NCBI RefSeq assembly: GCF_024679245.1
Contig: NC_090185.1
Coordinates: 30,816,670 to 30,880,669, forward strand
Direction of reading: 5' to 3'
Length of the DNA stretch: 64,000 bases
Source: Pseudorasbora parva
Lineage: Eukaryota; Chordata; Actinopteri; Cypriniformes; Gobionidae
Below, one piece after another: positions 37,315-62,980 of this stretch. Below the pieces are notes generated by a model. That model was not told the DNA's origin and ran no database searches. It saw nothing but the letters and a program-made list of their open reading frames with translations. Each line of letters starts with the position of its first letter. The stretch's first letter is position 1. Both the position numbers and the translations under genes were made by a program.

Positions 37315-39279
37315 TTTATTCAGCGCAAGATATGCACCGTATCGGCTGAGCAGGTCCAGAGAGTTCATCTGCGGCGGAACGACCATGCTGGTGGAAACCG
37401 GCCCGAGCACACAGTCCGCAATGTCTCACGCGGGGCCGGCTCCTTCACAGCATTACGTTTCTAGGAGGTCCGTAAGCAGCAACAGGTTCTGCTGGTTGAT
37501 AAAAAAGCAGCGATTTGTGTCCTTTTCATGGCCCCATGAATGCGAAGTGCCTCTCCGAAGCCTTTACACTGCTGCCAATGCACACAACGTCTTTACGGAT
37601 CAAAGAGCGAGAGGAAACGTGGAAGAAAAAAAAAGACAGCGTGGACAGGACACCAACAAAACATTGGCTTGATAAACAAGAGGAGGTGGAAATTTACAGT
37701 CGACTTAAGATAATACTAAACCAAAAAAAAAAAAAAATCCATCTTTTCTTCAACAAAGGTTTGTATAAATCAAAACATCTCAGCTTTTGCTCGCAATACT
37801 TGACGATCCGCACCACTTGAAAGTGATAATGAGTGGAAACAAACTAGTCAGACAGAAGTTTAAATCAAAACATTTAATAAAGAGAAAGAAGGTTCTTAAT
37901 AGAATGTTATCGTTCGAATTTGCTGAGGCAAATGTTTTCATTTATTGTTATAAAATATACATGATAAGATAATTAAAATCAAAGATAAAATACTTCAGAA
38001 ACAACAATAATAATAATAATAAATGCCCCCATCCATATGTTTAATCGGTAACATGAAATATCACGACCCTTTTACTTGAGGAGGATGCCAAATATCAATA
38101 CAAAGTGCATTAAAGGCAGCAGCATTAGAGGGGCGGTATGTGGGACAAACGGTGCCCAAACAGTAACCGTTGTTTAATATTCTGGAGCTGAAAACAAGGC
38201 GTGAAGTTTGAAACTTGAAGGAAAAAAATGCAGAATAAAAACAAAAAGGATGGAAGTGATGTTGAATGGGCGTTTGGCATTCCTCACAGTAAACGTGGGC
38301 CTTTAACTGCTAGCATTGTTCAGCACCTGATATGATATGTAGATGCGACTCTCACCATTAGGACACAAGCAGAGCGCAACACTGTGGATATGGCAAACAA
38401 GTAAACAATTACAAACCCCACCTCCAAAACAGAGACCCCCCACCCCACCCCACCCCACCCGATACCAGGGTGACGCCGCGCACTTGCTCCAACTAGCTAA
38501 ACTCATGTGACGTGATTGCTGTCGAAAATGATTTGATTCATCCATTCACTATATCGCAAAAGGAAAAAGAAAAAAAGTTGCAGATTTATCATATTAAAAC
38601 GTCAAGCGTGGCAACACGTCCAAATAGCGAACAGGAATGAATATTTCAAAAAAGGGACTGACAAAAGAATCAACAATCATTACGGAATAAATTATACTCT
38701 GCAAATTCGTCCTTTTAAAAACCTCTTGGATAATTATGTTCAGACACAAACCACCCAACTGCACTGGATAGGCACAATTCTATTATAACAACAATTAAGA
38801 ATAGAAAAAAAAATATTAAAATAATATTAAAAAACAAAAACACTAAATTTGTTCACTGCTTCCAAACAGGTCCTTTGTACAATAAAAATATTTTGGTTGT
38901 GGGATGATGATAAAACAAAAATCTGTGGGTAAATAAAGAAAAAAATTACTCTCATACAGTATGGCGGCAGCAGCAGCAAAAATGAACTTGTAAAAATGTT
39001 TTGTTTTTGCATACAACTGTGTCCTGGCATCGAAACCTCTGTAACGACTTTCAATAAATTGGCAAGATGATTGAAACATTTTTTAAGAGCGCCTCTTCGG
39101 AATCACTAATGTACATTAATTTTGGCAACAGAAGTCTAGACGTTGTTTTCTACGGGGGGGAAAGAGAACCTAATTGGCTATGATTCCTCCATCAATTAGA
39201 ACCCAGTTGCGCAGTTTCTTGTCCTAGATATAACGGCAAGGTAACGTCGTGTGGCGATTCGGCTTCCTCTTTGAGCGTC
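37315..39279 (-). other. shoc2: shoc2 3' untranslated region (inferred)
   Basis: About 2 kb of A/T-rich, largely unique sequence follows the shoc2 stop. AATAAA on the minus strand occurs at 37941-37946 and 37315-37320; the latter is followed by a run with GT-rich character and is the preferred end. A long 3' UTR is usual for this gene. The exact end is inferred. Confidence 0.4.
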
Positions 39280-52818
<13,539 letters not shown>

Positions 52819-53155
52819 GGCGAAAGCCCCGCTGCCCAATGTCACATGGGACCCTCAGTCTCTCGCTGTCTTTCTCTCGCTCTAGTATTTTGTTTGTTAT
52901 TCAAGGGCAGAACCAAAGGGAGGGGCTGTTATATCTGTGTGCACTCATACATACCTGTGTTCCTTCACCAGTGTCGGTGGACCGAGGCAGCTTGTACTCC
53001 TACAGGGGTTAAAACTCCATAGGGGCGAGGCGTGTTTGTTGTAGTCGGTGTGGCGAGGAGGCCAGCAGCCTCATGCTTGTCTGAACGGCACTCTTTCCCT
53101 CGGCTCGGCTAGAGCTGTTCTACACAGACAGGTCGCCGGGATTCACATCCTTTGG
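52819..53155 (-). other. shoc2: shoc2 5' untranslated part of the first coding exon
   Basis: On the minus strand a pyrimidine-rich tract followed by AACAG ends at 53156, suggesting an acceptor, so the first coding exon probably begins at 53155 with about 337 nt of leader. This implies a separate non-coding first exon further upstream (higher coordinates), as in mammalian SHOC2; I could not place it. Confidence 0.45.
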
Positions 53156-53159
53156 CTGT

Positions 53160-54015
53160 TAAACAAAACAAACCGTTTCAGTTAAGATGCACAATGCCTC
53201 AAAGACGGGACTGACATACAGACAAAAGTTTCGTTCAAATCTCAGATGTGATAAAGGTCTTTAAGAGCTTCTCTCAATGACGCAAATGTGAGCTGCTAAC
53301 CAATAAACATACAGTTCCTTCCTGTATGCTTGTACCACAAGCGCTTTCAGGAAGAAGCGGCATCAAGTCATTCAGGCCGTCAACGGTCAGCCACTTGATG
53401 CAATTAAGGGCAATTAAATCCTAAAACTCTATCGGCGATGCATCAGATGATCCTTTACTGGTGGATGTGCGGGAACGTATTAACTGCAAGAAGAATTATA
53501 TAGGGTGCTTCCACAATGGGAGCGTTTCACTGATAAGAATGCATTAGATCCATTTTGAGGGTGTGGGAAAAGCCAGGCTTGTTTCCTCTGAAAGCAGAAC
53601 AGGAGCCACAATAATAGAGTTGGCTTTTTATATTGTAACTAAAACAAATAGTTAAATATTATCAGGGGGGAAAAAATCGTACAGGGTATATGCTGCATTC
53701 AAAAAGAATTAGAATATTCTGTGAATAAAAAGGTTGCATTCATACAGCATTTTGTTTACACAAACGTGACAAAGGTTTCAGGATTCAACTACATTCTCAG
53801 CAAACCTGCACTGTTTGAATAAAACACTGAAAGATCATTGCTGAGGAAAGATTCAGTTAGAGCTATTATTTATTGGTAAGCTAATGAAATGATTAGTGAT
53901 ACACCAACCATGATTTTTCACAGCCGATCAGATTGTTTTTTGACAGAAGCAAATTAACAGAATCTGATACCGGTTGCTAATTTTTAGTCAACATTTTAAG
54001 CAAATGCATTTGTTG
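53160..54015. other. Upstream of the shoc2 leader exon, no gene seen
   Basis: Probably part of a 5' intron. A hAT-like end (TTAGTGATACACC) occurs near 53893 without a partner. Confidence 0.35.
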
Positions 54016-54019
54016 TTTA

Positions 54020-55548
54020 TAGGGCTGTAACGTTTCCTCAATAAAATTCAAGTGGTTGATTTAAAAAAAATCCTCAATTGCAATTTACCCGTGTTGAGAA
54101 ACCGGCAAAATACGGGAAGAGGCGCATTCCACGGATGAGAATCCATGAACCCCATTATTAGACAGTTTTCTAAGGTCGCACAATATATTAAAACCATTTA
54201 AAACCATACAATAGCATAGTGCTGTTGTGAATTCACAAATGCTGTGAATCAATCAAATAAATATATGCCCTGCGGCTGCAGGTTTGATATTTATTTACAT
54301 GCGTGTCGGTTATGTGCGTCTGAGAGCGGCTTCACGTGATCATTTACATGCGTGGAGCGTGCCTCAAACTCCACCTCTGAATATGTTGTTAGTTTAGGTT
54401 GCTTATACCGTTCGTCTGCGAACGCAATGTATGTCATTTCATCTTATTCGTAAGATAAATCATTTATAAACCCACACCAACACAGGAGAATACATCAAAA
54501 TGTTTCTGAATATAGAAACTGTTCATGGCGATTTCAAAATATATATTTAAACGCTTGCTCTTTAAAGAGTTTGCATGTTATGTTTTGTTGTCCACATATT
54601 CTTGCTCAAGAAAACAACAGCTGTAGTATTTCTATTTTATTCCCTGGTTGTTCAAACATGTATTTTTAATGGCTTTTGTTTGCTTGGGTCTATTTTTATT
54701 ACCACAAAAATATCAGAATTAATTGCCAGAATAATGGATAGATTACTCAAACACCAAGGCTAGTTGTTTATTGGCTCTATAACAGCCCAAACAAACCACT
54801 GCATTATATTCACGATCCAAACAAAGTTGCTACACACATGTAACATGAGCAGTTGTTTCTGATTTGAATAAGGTTGTATAATTTCAAAATGTAAAGCAAA
54901 AGCAGAATGTTCAGACTTTAGATTTGTGAAACTATGCTACATAAGACACACCTGCACAAAACAAAAACCGCAGACGGACTTAATGAAAATGCAAATTCAC
55001 TCTATGACAGTAGGTGGCGCTTGTGGAACAGAAGATTGTGTTTCCTTGGTTACTGCTGTAAACAAAGCAGCGCTGCGCTTTTAAACAATACTTAGATTAT
55101 TATATGGAGGTAAAAGAAAATCCCATTGAAACTTTTCTGAAGACTGAGTCAGTACATTCATTTTAATCACCATCCTAAATTCAATAATTATATTTTTCTT
55201 CCAATATTCCGCTTGTTGTGCCTTTTTTTAGGATCTGCTGATGTGTCTGTTCTCCTCTTTGCATCCGTCTCTGGCCTGCCCTAACATTCTGGTTACAGAC
55301 TTTGTAATATTTCCAAACAAATTACATTTTGGGAAATGATTAGTGCATTTTGTGTGCAAGCCCTGAACAGAGATAAACGAGAATAAACCCAAAAAACTGG
55401 TTCTGATGTCCAGTCGAATACTGCATCTCTTGAAAGTATTAATCAACTAATCAGGAAAATAATTGTTAGATTTATCAACTACTTACAAAAATTAATCGAT
55501 ATATATTAATCAGTTGAAAAACAGTCATCATTGTTAGTTGAAGCCTTA
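54020..55548. mobile_element. Probable hAT-type element, decayed
   Basis: Begins TAGGGCTGTAACG and ends GTTAGTTGAAGCCTTA, with blocks like those in the family at 47384. No clear target duplication. Confidence 0.5.
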
Positions 55549-56261
55549 GATTATTTTACAAAACTATATGCTATTTTTTATGTCAAAAACTAGTGCTGTC
55601 AACAAATAAATTAATAATTAAACAATTAATTAAATGATTTCTGATTAGGATTTAGTGAGCAGAATTAAATTAAAATATCAAATTTGTTATGTTTCAGAGA
55701 AAAAAATAAAAACAAAATAAAAATCACATTGAATATATTTCATTATTTTAAGTGCATGTTTCACATGACGGCCCCAAAAATACATTTTCTTAAATACCTT
55801 TTTTTCCTGTGAAAATGTTCACAGATTCCTTTAGCGTTTTGAGACCGCGGTTTGAAAAGTTTGTTCACTTGCTCATAAAAAGATAAAGCAGTTTTCCATC
55901 GGGTTCCCATCCAACCACAGGAACAGAATCTGTGTAGCTTTACTTGCGAGATGCAAAGTAGGTGTTTCACAATGGTCATTAAAACACAAATGACATTCAA
56001 CACTCAGTAATGCAATAAAAACAACAACCAAACTGAATCAGTAAAGCCTCAGTACTCTGTTAGATGCTATCGTTGCATAAGCATAAGTGTTCCTCTGCCC
56101 TGTATCGTGAAGTTCAAAAGTGTGTGTGCAGCTGAAGTCCAAGCTCAGATCAGAGCTCCAGAAAGGTTAATGCCGCTGGGAATAATCTTTGGGAGTGCTC
56201 TTCAAAGCTCAGGCCTCCCGCAGGTCAGAAGACCTTTACGGCAAAGAGTCCAGCTCGTCTA

Positions 56262-56580
56262 CTAGGGTGTTGAAATTAATCGGTGCATCAAAATGGTCGT
56301 GGACGATTCTGTATCGATGCAGTAATAGAGCATAATCGATTATAGGCTACTGACGCTTCTCTGACATCATTCCTCTCGTACGCCCTTATTGCGCAAACGT
56401 CAAATGGCGGAGGGAGGCAAACACAAAAGCGCGCATGTGTGAGAGCGTTACAACCGTCTACAATGCGAGTAAAACACTCGCATATACGAGTAAATGTTAA
56501 TTCTGGGTGACTAAATATTATCTATCACTAGCCATTGGCTATTAAATTCTAAGATTTTACTCGCCAGTGTGTGTTAGAGG
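56262..56580. mobile_element. Truncated hAT-type fragment
   Basis: Starts TAGGGTGTTGAAATTAATCG. No right end before the next element begins. Confidence 0.45.
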
Positions 56581-56646
56581 TTAAAGAGATAGTTCACCCA
56601 AAAATGAAAATGTTATGTTTATCTGCTTACCCCAGGTAGACCCTAG

Positions 56647-57180
56647 CCTAGAAATCTAGACGCACCCTAGCGGCAGCAAATTTAATTTGCCCGCAAGTGT
56701 CGTCTAGGCACTCTCAATACCTATCTGAGCTGTATTCCTCAGAATCTGGACGGCCCAATCACATCGTGTAGGGCAGGCTATAGAGTCGGCGGGCGGGCCA
56801 TTATGACGACGGCCGAGTTGCGTTTGCGTGCTTCTAGTAACACAGAAACTGGCGAACGGCGGCGGTCTTTCGAATCAGCTTTGACCGCGACTCTGGAAGA
56901 CTTGGAGTTAAGCTTTTCTCTGAGAAAAGAACAAAGAGCGGCACTGAAGTCATTCTTAAAAAGGGAAGATGTGTTCGGAGTTTAGCCGACCGGATACAGC
57001 GAATGTTTAAACAGTCAGCGAGCTCCCCTTCACTGTCGTTGCTCTGGTTGGTGGTAGCGCTATCCTATCGCGTGCAGAGGGAGTTTGAAAGACAACCGTT
57101 TATCCCGCCCCTCAGATTGAGCTGTCTATGGTGAGTTTCCAGACCAAACATCTTGATGTGGGTCTGGCTTGTCAGGCTAG
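56647..57180 (+). mobile_element. hAT-type element carrying a helicase-like exon (copy 2)
   Basis: The direct flanks GTAGACC are repeated on both sides (7 bp, 8 with a shared G). The ends are CTAGCCT and AGGCTAG. The same family lies at 8939-10633, there with a perfect 8-bp duplication. Contains an open coding segment at 56803-56985. Confidence 0.8.
56803..56985 (+). pseudogene. Helicase-like first-exon fragment
   Basis: 60 codons, ATG to TAG. The C-terminal half, SFSLRKEQRAALKSFLKRED + VFGV, resembles the Q-motif region just before Walker A of RecQ/DEAD-type helicases (consensus F-x-x-x-Q-x-x-A-[IL]-x-x-[FI]-L-x-x-x-D-V). The frame stops exactly where LPTGxGKS would be expected. From this I infer a first exon captured or left behind by internal deletion. 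Homology is from memory, not from a search. Confidence 0.55.
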
Positions 57181-57301
57181 GTAGACCCCACTTTATACGA
57201 GCAATGGTTGGAGGCATTATACAAGCAACGGTTGCAGTTAAAAATCTTCATTTGTGTTCTACTGAAGAAACAAACACACTACATCTTGGATGCCCTGGGG
57301 G

Positions 57302-59336
57302 TAGGGCTGGACGATATGGCCAAAATTTATATCACGATATATTTCTTAATTTTGGTCGATACGATATAATTTCGATATCGATATGAACTATATAAAAGCT
57401 TTAGAAAAACTACCAAGAACTGCCACAAAGGATTTCTGTACCTACAAACTTCTGACAAATTAATTTGCCAAGTCTATGAAACCTCCTCCTCCTATAAAAC
57501 TATATAATATTTTAGAAATAAAAACGGTACAAATAAATTAATGTTCACCTTTTATTTGTATTTAGCCTTTATACGAACAAGAAATGTGAAATCACCGTCA
57601 AATAAACATAAGACTCTCACTTCGCAGACGCAGTTTATTGAGCATTTTCTTTTAAGTTTTAAATTTCAGTGAAGAACGATTCATAGCGCTATATTCTCCT
57701 TTTATGCAAAACTATACCTTTATCTACTGATGCACAAAAAATAAATAAAAGAAGACTCAATTCAGTGGCCTATTTGTGCTCTGTTTGAGATGAGTGCACG
57801 CTGCTTTTTGCAAGGCTTTAAACAGGAGAAAATGATACATTTTCGTGAAGCCATGTCTGACCGTCTTTCACAAGCTTTGAAAGGTAATTTAAACGAGAAT
57901 GAACGCATTGGTGTTAATACATGACATTGTGTGCAAATGTGGAAAGTATTAAAACAAATGTGCCACTTGCCTCTTACATAAATAGTCTACATGGATTATT
58001 TGTAACGCTTGGCATCGTATTGTTAGACATTAGATTGATGCATCCATGTCGATGTATTGTTACACCCCTAGTCGGCACCTCTCCGGCACAAGTTTAATAT
58101 CAGCCCCATTCGCACGGGATTCGTATTATCTGGGGACCTCTGGTGATTTGTAATAATTGCAGTGAATGTCGGTGATCTTAATCCCGTTCGAATCGGCCAT
58201 GTCTGTAATTTGTAAAGTAAAAATTCCCCCGCAAATTAGCCTACCTACCATATTTCGCCGAACACCGAGGTCCTGTGATAACATTAGTCCCGTGCGAATC
58301 GACATCTCTGTGATTTGGCCAGGATTAGGCGGATTGTATATACTTTTTGCAAGCTTTTTTTCTCCCTGTGAGCATTTCTATCTTTATCTTTCACGAAGAA
58401 TAAAGTCTGCATTCATAATGCGCACCGTTAATTCCCGTGCAGCCGCACCCACACGGATTATACTTTCACTTTAGAATGAGTATCAATTTGAGAGCAATCT
58501 GATTGAATGGTGTGTTTAATATTAACATCAATACTGTTCTGAATGAAAAACATAACAGAACAGTATAGCACAATGACAATCTTGTTTAAATAGGCGCTTT
58601 TACATTTAGTTTTGAAACTGAATCTTCCGCCGTAGGCTATATTGTCAGCTTCCTACTCGTGATAAATGAAATCTGATTCCTGCCGCTGGTCTGAGCTCAG
58701 TTCATGGCGTCTGTTCGCTAATTGAACGAAATTATATTTATTTATTAGGCTACTGTAAAATAATCAAAACGATATCGATGCCTGTTTATGATTTCATACA
58801 GCTATCTATAACGAACATCATATCCGGGAGAAGTCAGTAAATTCGAGTAAAATCACAGGCTTTGCTTATCCCGTGCGAATGCGCCACGCAAAACTCAGAT
58901 GTGGAGGAGTCTAAATCACAGAGGTCCCTAGATAATACTAATCCCGTGCGAATAGTGCTTTAGATAGACGAACCACTTCCACGCCACTAGAAATAAAGTT
59001 AGTATTTCTTCTCTTATCAACTATTTATTTCTCCTTACTTGTGGAAGCTCGTTCAGTCACATTTGTGTTGCGGTCTGGGAAACTCTCTTTGTAGCTAAAA
59101 CTTGCTGCGTTGGATCCGTTGGATCTATCAGCCCACTACTGCTGAGCACTGGCTGCGTGTCCGTGGTGTAGGCCTACGTCATCACGCAAGCCAATCGTGT
59201 TCTGCTCTTTCTGATGGCATGCGCCCTGAACGTCAGTCATATCGAAATATCGGAAATGTGTTTAAAAATCATATCACCGTTATTGAAAAAAATTATATCG
59301 CGATATATATTGATATTGAATTATTGTCCAGCCCTA
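57302..59336. mobile_element. hAT-type element, 2.0 kb
   Basis: Perfect 8-bp target duplication CCTGGGGG at 57294-57301 and 59337-59344. Ends TAGGGCTGGACGAT and ATTGTCCAGCCCTA-like. Holds another element at about 58101-58960. Confidence 0.9.
58101..58960. mobile_element. Long-TIR element nested in the hAT element
   Basis: Arms 58108-58142 and 58919-58953 are inverted copies with 2 mismatches in 35 (ATTCGCACGGGATT at the outer end). Further CCCGT(G/T)CGAAT motifs lie inside near 58180 and 58290. Confidence 0.8.
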
Positions 59337-59353
59337 CCTGGGGGTAAGCCGAT

Positions 59354-60158
59354 TAGTGCTGCAACGATGCGTCTACGTCATCGATTACGTCGACTACAAA
59401 AATACGTCGACGTGCTTGAAATGCGTCGACGCGTCACACTGTTTGTTTACATCTCGCGTAATGGCATACAAGGAATGGAGAAAGTTGCATTCTATCACAA
59501 AAACAGAGACCAAAACAGAGAAGTATTCAAAAGTATGGGAATACTTTAAACAGAGGACAAATAAAATGCCCCTTTGTTCCCTTTGCAAAACCGATATGGT
59601 GTACCACGGCAGCACAACTGCGATGCGCGAGCACCTCAGAGGAAAACATCTCGGCGCTCTCCGGTGTTACGGTTTAACTGGTTTCCGTGTGATCTGGTGA
59701 CCAACTTCCTGGTTCAGGTCTGATATTCTTGCGCTTGCGGCATTCTGAAAAGTTGAGATGTTTTTGACTCGATGCAGTGTAGACGTGTACGAGCGCGCTT
59801 ACATTGGAAATAATGAACTTGAGCGTGCAAAAGACGTGATATGTGAACGGACCCTTAAAAGACAGCGCGCCGCGAGACAACAGTCACAAACCACCGAGCT
59901 ACCCCGAATCAGCTCCAGATCTCTGGAAACCATGCTAAACCATAGCAGAACCCTGACTACATTTTATGGTTTGTGATGCTAAAGAACATTTCATGACGTC
60001 TCAGACAACTGTAAATTTATGGCTACTGTGGTTTAATTATAAACGCTATCATAAACTCATATTTACCATTGTAAAATAATTTTCTTTGCCTCTTTATTAT
60101 TTTATACTGTAAAAACTTCCAACCACATTTGAAAATTAACAAAGGTTGAAATATATTA

Positions 60159-60242
<84 letters not shown>

Positions 60243-60393
60243 AAGTTATCCAAAGGATTCATGAGCTAATTACAAGAAAGAACAGTAGATTAATTATTTA
60301 TTGTAATAAAAATAATCATTAGATTAGTCGACTAATCGGAAAAATAATCGTTAGAGTAGTCGACAGAAAAAATAATCATTAGTTGCAGCTCTA
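59354..60393 (+). mobile_element. hAT element with a remnant of its transposase
   Basis: Flanks AAGCCGAT and AAGCAGAT (one mismatch); ends TAGTGCTGCAACG and TTGCAGCTCTA. It starts only 9 bp after the previous element's target duplication. A (TA)n run lies at 60163-60228. Confidence 0.85.
59461..59700 (+). pseudogene. hAT transposase N-terminal BED zinc-finger fragment
   Basis: Starting at ATG 59461 the frame reads YSKVWEYFKQRTNKMPLCSL and continues to CKTDMVYHGSTTAMREHLRGKH. C-x2-C and H-x4-H with an aromatic residue ahead are the BED finger pattern of hAT transposases, which binds the element's ends. The frame closes at TGA 59700 and the catalytic domain is missing. Confidence 0.8.
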
Positions 60394-60441
60394 AAGCAGA
60401 TGAACATCCAATTTTTATTTTTGGGTGAACTATCCCTTTAA

Positions 60442-60965
60442 GGAGTTTAGCATAGATATGTTTCCCCCGCTGAATACTCTGAATGAGCACGTAAGTTTCT
60501 CAGCTCTTCTGACGACATACTCTAGTGTGAAGTCGCACAGCTCGCCGTCGCTTTGCTGAACACGTTAACAATAATCTTTGTTGTATTTTCCTGTAAAAAT
60601 ACCAGAGTTAATTTAGAATTATTCAGAATTTAAGAACAAGCAGAAGATGCACGTTTTTTCCCCCTGGTAGTGGGTGGAACTAATGCGCAAATGGCAATCT
60701 CAGTGGCTGGGCGCTTATCTTTTCCTGTCGCCGTTTTGATTTCAGCGAATCAGTTTGAGCGAATGTTGTCACTGTCATGATTAATATTCATGAACCCAGC
60801 AGCTCATCAATCAATAATGCGTTGTATATTGTTATTATTAGTAGAAATAGTATTATTATTATCTTATTATTACAATACTATTATCTATTTTTTTACAGAA
60901 ACACCAACAATATCTTAAGCACCACCACCAGTCATTAGTTCAGTTAAATGACAAATATGCATTCA
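60442..60965. other. Intergenic, no gene seen
   Basis: Some GC-containing unique sequence at 60460-60570, which could hold a 5' shoc2 exon, but no donor could be defended. Confidence 0.3.
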
Positions 60966-60967
60966 TG

Positions 60968-61350
60968 CACTGTAAAAAATTATTTAGAAAGAAATTACCT
61001 GGTTGCCTTAAAATTGAATTCATTGAAATTAAATTTTTTAGTTAATACAATGAACATTTTTTGAGATTCGACAACCTTTATTAAAATATTATTAAAAGAT
61101 TTTGTAAGCATATTGGGTAATTGTGTGTGTTTTATTTCTGATGACGCAGTGAAACATGCCAAATGGTGCTCTTTTCATGATTTATCAAATTTTTTATCTG
61201 GTTTAGATACAATAATATTTTGAGTTCCTATTTATTAAACAAATTTCCTATATTGTATCAACTGAAATTTTTAATTTCAATAAACTCAAAATTAAGGCAA
61301 TCAGGTTGCGTACTTTTTTAACAAAAAACAACTTTTTTTTTTTTACTGTG
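60968..61350. mobile_element. Foldback MITE, copy 3
   Basis: Starts CACTGTAAAAAATTATTTAG and ends TTTTACTGTG. Same family as 30443 and 31025, opposite orientation. Confidence 0.8.
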
Positions 61351-61862
61351 TACACATTTACCAACAGTTTTAGTTCTAATCTAAAGTTCTATCATTAAAT
61401 AGTGCTTGATTATCATAATAATAATAACAACAACAGTCTAATGCTTGACTGGCTGATGTTAAGGGTGTACGTTTAGATATTTAAACAGCTGTGCCATCTA
61501 ATAAATTTGGTGTTTTATATCAGTATATCAGTCTGGCAACTAAACAAAAAAATAATAATTACTAGCCAATGGCGATTCTATTGCCAAAGTGTGAATAGAG
61601 GGTTGCGTTTCTGTAACTCAAGTACACTACTTGACAGTTTCATGCGCTATTAGTACTAGTGTTTGTTAGTTTTAAATATTTAAATTTAAATTTGGTCATT
61701 AATTATTCCGACTCTGATTCGATGCAAGATAGATTATTTTGGATATATCAGGTACAATATATGGCAAATTTTCTCAAGGAAAACAAATCTCTTAATTTAT
61801 GCTGTAAACTATGGGAGTCAGTCGATACTACAGGGTCTACTATAATATTAAAGGTAAATATT

Positions 61863-62340
61863 AGTGCTGGGCGCCCGGCGGTATGACCAAACATGTATAT
61901 TTTTCTAAATTAATATCGGTTTCATGGTATAAGACGTTTTTTTTTTCCTATGCATGACCGGGTGTTAACCACATTTTCTACAGACTGAGAGAGGAAATAT
62001 TGCAGTAGATTGACAACAATGCACTATTTTACTGTCATGAGTAAATATTGTAGAAAAAATCCACACTAGAGTAATACAGAATTTGCAAAACCCCACAAAA
62101 TGATGCTGTGGGGAGACAACCAATAAAGCACAGACCTGCAACAAACTCATTACAGACGCATGAATATTAAAATATGACCCCGGAGAGAAAAAAACAGAGT
62201 TGAGGGCACCTTAAGCATTTTAAAAATCTAACCCTATAACAACAAACTGCCAAAACGAGGGAGAAACGCGGAGGAACATTTAAAAGGTCTAGGATATTTC
62301 AATACATTTAAGAACACTGAACAAATTACACACTTAAAGG
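61863..62340. other. Possible fragment of a hAT-like element
   Basis: TTAGTGCTGGGCG at 61862 resembles a common terminus; no partner end found. Confidence 0.3.
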
Positions 62341-62664
62341 GTTAGTTCTTCCAAAATTTATGTCATTAATAATTCAAACGGTTATAAATCAGCGTATTGA
62401 ATCATGATTCGGCCAATGTCACGTGATTTCAGCAGTTTGACACGCGATCCGAACTAATGAATCAATACACTGATTCATAACCATTCAAATCTTTATTTGA
62501 GGTTTGAAAACAAACCCGGAAGAGAAGACAATGCTGAATAAAGTCGTAGTTTTTGTTATTTTTGGACCAAAATGTATTTTAATAAACCCATTGATGTCAC
62601 ATATGGACTACTTTGATGATGTTTTTATTCCCTTTCTGGACATGGATATGTATACCGTACATAG

Positions 62665-62820
62665 GGCTAAATACGAAATCGCCCTCTATAACATTGTTTG
62701 AGGGGAAAGCCATTTGTAGTGGTGTCCGCGACCGTAGTGGACGTTATTGAGAGCACTTATTCAATTTCACACTGCACCGCAATAACGAGTGAACAGCCGA
62801 TGTACACACAACGGCTGTCT
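62665..62820. mobile_element. Partial inverted copy of the MITE at 35411
   Basis: Shares ACGAAATCGCCC, GTCCGCGACC-like and GCCGATGTACACACAACGGC blocks with the reverse complement of 35470-35660. It has lost one end. Confidence 0.65.
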
Positions 62821-62869
62821 GACTTCACACACTTGTTTTTAATCTAACTGCTAGTGAAATATATTAGTG

Positions 62870-62980
62870 TATCTTTTTCTTTCAGCTGTTCCCTTCAGGG
62901 GTCGCCACAGCGAATCATCTGCCTCCATCTAGTCCTATCCTCTTTATCCTCTTCTCTCAGACAGAAAATCACCGCACTCC
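62870..62980 (+). repeat. Teleost dispersed repeat fragment
   Basis: CAGGGGTCGCCACAGCGAAT followed by CATCTGCCTCCATCTA is a very common fish interspersed repeat; class not assigned. Confidence 0.6.

Larger units (their letters stand above)
56581..60441. mobile_element. Outer MITE interrupted by a four-element nest
   Basis: The ends TTAAAGAGATAGTTCACCCA and TGGGTGAACTATCCCTTTAA are those of a very common fish MITE. All but about 200 bp between them is later insertions. Confidence 0.8.

Noticed and set aside
37301..37672. GC-rich plus-strand frame of 123 codons
   Set aside because: Lies in the inferred shoc2 3' untranslated region; no recognisable domain and poor start context.
52819..52845. 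Upstream in-frame ATG adding MTLGSGAFA to SHOC2
   Set aside because: Family proteins start MSS; the extra residues are unrelated to known SHOC2. Leaky use cannot be excluded.
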